Shown here one piece after another: positions 15,306 through 18,205 of a stretch of DNA of 18,205 nucleotides. Numbering within the stretch: position 1 is the first letter of the stretch; each line of letters opens with the position of its first letter. The position numbers and the translations under genes are program-made. The notes beneath the pieces are model-generated. The model had not been told where the DNA came from. It worked only from the letters and a program-made list of their open reading frames with translations, and did no database searches. Source of the stretch: an uncultured Clostridia bacterium (GTDB lineage Bacteria; Bacillota; Clostridia; TANB77; CAG-508); the NCBI GenBank assembly GCA_948663505.1, contig CAPNAQ010000021.1:1-18205 (forward strand), read 5' to 3'.

Positions 15306-15328
15306 AGAATACTAGAACAGTATACTAA
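15300..15328 (+). promoter_or_regulatory. Probable operator overlapping the -10 box
   Basis: TATACT (15300-15305) and AGTATA (15319-15324) are inverted copies 13 bases apart. In addition ATACTAG occurs at 15301-15307 and 15309-15315, with ATACTAA at 15322-15328. A symmetric site over the -10 and transcription start is where a TetR-type autorepressor usually binds, so the downstream regulator is the natural candidate. Confidence 0.5.
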
Positions 15329-15386
15329 TATATATTGTGAAAAAATATTGATAATGACAGGAAAATACAAGGAGGTGTAAAATTAA

Positions 15387-15959
15387 TTGAAAAAAGAACA
15401 AATAATAGAAGTAGCAAGAGAACTATTTCATCAGTTTGGTTTTAAAAAAGTATCAATGGATGAGATTGCACAAAAAGCAGGGGTAACTAAAAAAACGATC
15501 TATATGTATTTTGGAAGTAAAGAAGAATTATTAAAATATTTTATACAAGAAGAAATCGAAAATATGAAAGAAATAGTAGAAGAAATAGAAGGAAAGAATT
15601 TAGAATTTTTTCAAGGAATAAATGAGACAATATATAAACTTTTAAAATATAAAAAAGAAAGAAACTTCTTAAAAATAATATCAAAGGAAGCTGAATGGTT
15701 AAAAAATCCAATAATAATACAAAATTTAAAATTAATTGATGAGCAAATTCAAAACTATATAAAAAGCAAATTAAAAATTGCAAAAGAAAAAGGATATATA
15801 CAATATGAAGATCTAGAAATTACAACATATTTAATTTATAAAATGTATATAGCATTAATATTTGAATGGGATGATAAAAATAAAGAATTAGATGAACAAA
15901 AGATAGCCAATAGTATATCAAAAATTTTAATAAAAGGTTTAAGGAAGGAAGTTGAATAA
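15387..15959 (+). CDS. TetR-family regulator of the YhgE operon
   Basis: This 190-residue TetR-type regulator has a DNA-binding domain at about residues 1-48 with the core SMDEIAQKAGVTKKTIYMYF followed by GSKEELL. The helical C-terminal part contains no recognised ligand motif. It starts with TTG at 15387, preceded by AAGGAGG (15369-15375); no ATG lies near, and the HTH needs this start. It ends one base before the ATG of the YhgE-like gene, so the pair is translationally linked. This matches the yhgD-yhgE arrangement of Bacillus subtilis, where a TetR-type gene precedes yhgE. It probably represses its own operon through the ATACTA repeats over the -10 box; the inducing signal is unknown. Confidence 0.92.
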   Translation: MKKEQIIEVARELFHQFGFKKVSMDEIAQKAGVTKKTIYMYFGSKEELLKYFIQEEIENMKEIVEEIEGKNLEFFQGINETIYKLLKYKKERNFLKIISKEAEWLKNPIIIQNLKLIDEQIQNYIKSKLKIAKEKGYIQYEDLEITTYLIYKMYIALIFEWDDKNKELDEQKIANSISKILIKGLRKEVE

Positions 15960-15960
15960 G

Positions 15961-18183
15961 ATGAAAAAAGAAAAAATTATGAAAATTGTAATTTTTATAG
16001 TAGTACTATTAATTCCAATAATATATAGTTTTTTTTATTTAAAATCATATTGGAATCCATATGGAGATTTATCAGGAGTTAACCTTGCAGTAGTTAATTT
16101 AGATGAAGGTCATAATGGAGAAAATCAAGGAGAAGAATTTGTAAAAGAATTAAAGAATAGTGGAACATTTAATATATGTGAAGTAACATTTGAAGAATCA
16201 ACAAAAGGAATGCAAGAAGGAAAATATTATGCAACTATAACAATACCAAGTAATTTTACCAAATGTCTAAATAGTGCTTCAACATCAAATAAACAAATAG
16301 CAACAATTACATATAGTCCAAATCAAGCAACAAATTATTTAGCAACACAAATAATAAATAGTGGAATGAAAACAATAGAAATAAGTTTAAAAACAAAAAT
16401 AGATAGTAAAATTGTAGGAACATTATCAAATAAATTAGAAGAAGTTCCAAATAGTTTAAATAAGATTTCAGATGGTGCTGAAGAAATCTTAGAAGGATCA
16501 CAAAATTTAAATAATGGATTAAAACAAATAAATGATGGAACATCAAAATTAAATGAAAGTTATACAGAATTTGATAATGGTGTGGATTCAGCATATGAAG
16601 GAAGTAAATCATTAGATAATGGAATTAGCCAAGTGAATTCAGGTGTAGGCACATTGTCAGATGGTACAAAGTCTTTAGATACAGCTATTAATCAAATAAA
16701 TAAAGGTATAGAAGCATTATCTGAAAAAGGAAATGAAGGAATAGAAGCATTGGCAACAGGAATAAATGAGCTAAATCAAGGAGCTAACAACTTAAATCAA
16801 GGAGTTTCAACATATGTAAGTGGTACTAATCAATTAGCAAATGGAGCTATTCAATATGTTGATGGTACAACAAAATTATTAACTAATGTTGAAAATTATA
16901 TAAATAATGTAGATACAGTCAATGGAGGAGTTAATCAATTATTGAATTCAATAATTCAATATAGTAATGTGAGTGATGATCCAACAATAAAAGCAATGGC
17001 ACAAAATGCACAGAAAATAATAAGTACAAATGAACAAATTACAAATGCAGGCAAACAAATAAAATCAGGAACAACAAAAATAACATCATCAAATTCAACA
17101 ATAAATACAGGAGCAGAACAATTATTGCAATCAGGAAATATTGTAAAAAATGGAGCAAGTGAACTTTATAATGGTACACAGAAATTAGCACAAGGAACAA
17201 AAGACTTAACAGCAATAACAGGTGGAGTATCAAATTTAAAGAATGCATTATTAAAGGTTAAAGAAGGAACACATACATTAAAAATAGGTGTAAATACTTT
17301 AAGCACAGGTACTACATCATTGAAATTAGGAAGTAAAGATTTGAATAATGGATTAAATAAATTAAACAATAGTTCAAAAGAGGTAAAATCAGCACTTAAT
17401 ACTTTAGATAATGGAACAAAATATGCACATGAAGGAAGTTTACAATTAGTAAATGGAGTACAAACATTTAATACAGAAATTGAGAAAGGAATAGAAGAAA
17501 CAAATGAAGAATTAAAGAATTTAGAAGGAATTGAAGAGTTCGCAAAAAGCCCTGTAGAATTTAAAACAGAAGAGTATGGTCAAGTAGATTCATATGGAAT
17601 TGCATTTACACCTTTATTTTTATGTATAGGATTATGGGTAGGAGCATTAATGGCTTATGTTGTATTCTATTATGATCAAAAAAATAGATTTGGAATATTT
17701 GGAAGCAATACTAAAAATCATATTTTACAAAATATTCTATATATTGCAATTGGAATAGTAGAAGGAATTATCACAGGAGCATTATTAAAATTAGGATTGG
17801 GATATGAAGTTCAAAATATTATTTTATATTATTTTGCAAGTGCATTAATAGGTGTTACATTTATGTCTATTATACAATTTTTAATTAAAAATTTTGGAGA
17901 TGTAGGAAAATTTTTAGCACTAGTGATATTGGTGTTACAATTAGCAGCATCAGGAGGAACATTCCCTATAGAAACAATTGATAAAGTTTTCCAAACTATA
18001 ACACCATATTTACCAATGACTTATGCAATTAAATTATTAAAAGAAATTTTAGTTCCTACAGCAAGTGATTTTAAAGGTCAATATATTGCAATTTTAATTG
18101 GAATAAGTGTTGCAATTTTAGCTATAATGTTTATAATAGATGTAATAAGATTAAAACAAAAAGATAATAAGACAAGTAATTAA
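15961..18183 (+). CDS. yhgE: YhgE/Pip-family membrane protein
   Basis: Membrane protein of the YhgE/Pip (phage infection protein) group, related to ABC-2-type export permeases. The 740 residues comprise an N-terminal membrane helix (about 8-26), a large outer domain and five C-terminal helices (about 545-570, 585-610, 620-645, 650-668, 705-727). The outer domain starts YLKSYWNPYGDLSGVNLAVV, as in the family. It then runs into a long region (about 160-510) of heptad-like repeats with Leu and Gly at fixed spacing, such as LNNGLKQINDGTSKL and LDNGISQVNSGVGTLSDG, which probably forms a rod across the wall. A TTG at 15952 is in frame, but ATG 15961 fits RBS AAGGAAGG (15941-15948). Relatives include the SPP1 phage receptor YueB and Lactococcus Pip; transport or type VII secretion links are proposed. 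The cargo here is unknown. The gene is complete, and 22 non-coding bases follow. Confidence 0.92.
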   Translation: MKKEKIMKIVIFIVVLLIPIIYSFFYLKSYWNPYGDLSGVNLAVVNLDEGHNGENQGEEFVKELKNSGTFNICEVTFEESTKGMQEGKYYATITIPSNFTKCLNSASTSNKQIATITYSPNQATNYLATQIINSGMKTIEISLKTKIDSKIVGTLSNKLEEVPNSLNKISDGAEEILEGSQNLNNGLKQINDGTSKLNESYTEFDNGVDSAYEGSKSLDNGISQVNSGVGTLSDGTKSLDTAINQINKGIEALSEKGNEGIEALATGINELNQGANNLNQGVSTYVSGTNQLANGAIQYVDGTTKLLTNVENYINNVDTVNGGVNQLLNSIIQYSNVSDDPTIKAMAQNAQKIISTNEQITNAGKQIKSGTTKITSSNSTINTGAEQLLQSGNIVKNGASELYNGTQKLAQGTKDLTAITGGVSNLKNALLKVKEGTHTLKIGVNTLSTGTTSLKLGSKDLNNGLNKLNNSSKEVKSALNTLDNGTKYAHEGSLQLVNGVQTFNTEIEKGIEETNEELKNLEGIEEFAKSPVEFKTEEYGQVDSYGIAFTPLFLCIGLWVGALMAYVVFYYDQKNRFGIFGSNTKNHILQNILYIAIGIVEGIITGALLKLGLGYEVQNIILYYFASALIGVTFMSIIQFLIKNFGDVGKFLALVILVLQLAASGGTFPIETIDKVFQTITPYLPMTYAIKLLKEILVPTASDFKGQYIAILIGISVAILAIMFIIDVIRLKQKDNKTSN

Positions 18184-18205
18184 ATTTATTTTTATGTATA
18201 AAATT

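Noticed and set aside
15952..15960. TTG 15952 as the start of the YhgE-like protein
   Set aside because: It overlaps the stop of the TetR gene and is too close to the RBS; ATG 15961 is better placed.
16307..17369. Minus-strand frames opposite the YhgE repeat region
   Set aside because: They mirror the repeats of the real gene and read as Leu/His-rich low-complexity peptides.
1..18205. Alternative genetic code (TGA as Trp)
   Set aside because: Conserved Trp positions (GWFHTGD, MLW, FPWG) use TGG, and TGA works as a stop after the frame ending at 3732.
1..18205. CRISPR array, insertion sequence, prophage or toxin-antitoxin genes
   Set aside because: No regularly spaced long repeats, transposase or integrase motifs, terminal inverted repeats or small toxin/antitoxin pairs were seen on either strand.

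Overview
The window is a very AT-rich chromosomal stretch with short intergenic gaps, AAGGAGG-type ribosome binding sites, sigma-A-like promoters and genes of Gram-positive type (MutS2, a TetR/YhgE pair, a TetR/acyl-CoA synthetase pair). This points to an anaerobic low-GC Bacillota, most likely a Clostridia lineage of the gut type; that is inference from style and gene content. The genetic code looks standard, since Trp is TGG and TGA is used as a stop.

Region by region: 1-319 holds the end of a HAD-like gene that appears frameshifted. 444-2183 is a decayed surface protein: a pilin-like N-terminus without a start codon, then BspA/DUF285-type leucine-rich repeats in three segments separated by two frame changes. 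2302-3732 is an unrecognised long reading frame with a good promoter and RBS but an in-frame TAA at codon 23. After a strong terminator come a TetR regulator (3852-4418) and a long-chain acyl-CoA synthetase (4480-6204), probably one fatty-acid activation unit. An orphan, acidic, coiled-coil protein follows (6395-7306), closed by a 29-bp near-perfect inverted repeat that contains its stop codon.

7562-9230 is a two-gene operon with a perfect-spacing promoter: an FtsZ with intact GTPase motifs but no C-terminal tail, and a single-pass membrane-anchored protein of unknown function. A PflX-type radical SAM protein follows (9305-10192). 10293-12571 is a dTMP-synthesis cluster: a double-length ThyX-like protein, dihydrofolate reductase and dCMP deaminase. 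It meets mutS2 (minus strand, 12591-14936) head-on across a shared bidirectional terminator. A tRNA with a CAT anticodon (15083-15159) has its own promoter and terminator. The window ends with a TetR/YhgE operon (15387-18183) whose promoter carries repeated ATACTA elements that look like the regulator's operator.

The best candidates for undescribed biology are the tail-less FtsZ with its membrane-anchored partner and the tandem ThyX-like protein beside a DHFR. The left 3.7 kb looks like decaying accessory sequence; the rest looks like maintained chromosomal genes. No CRISPR array, insertion sequence, prophage or riboswitch was seen.
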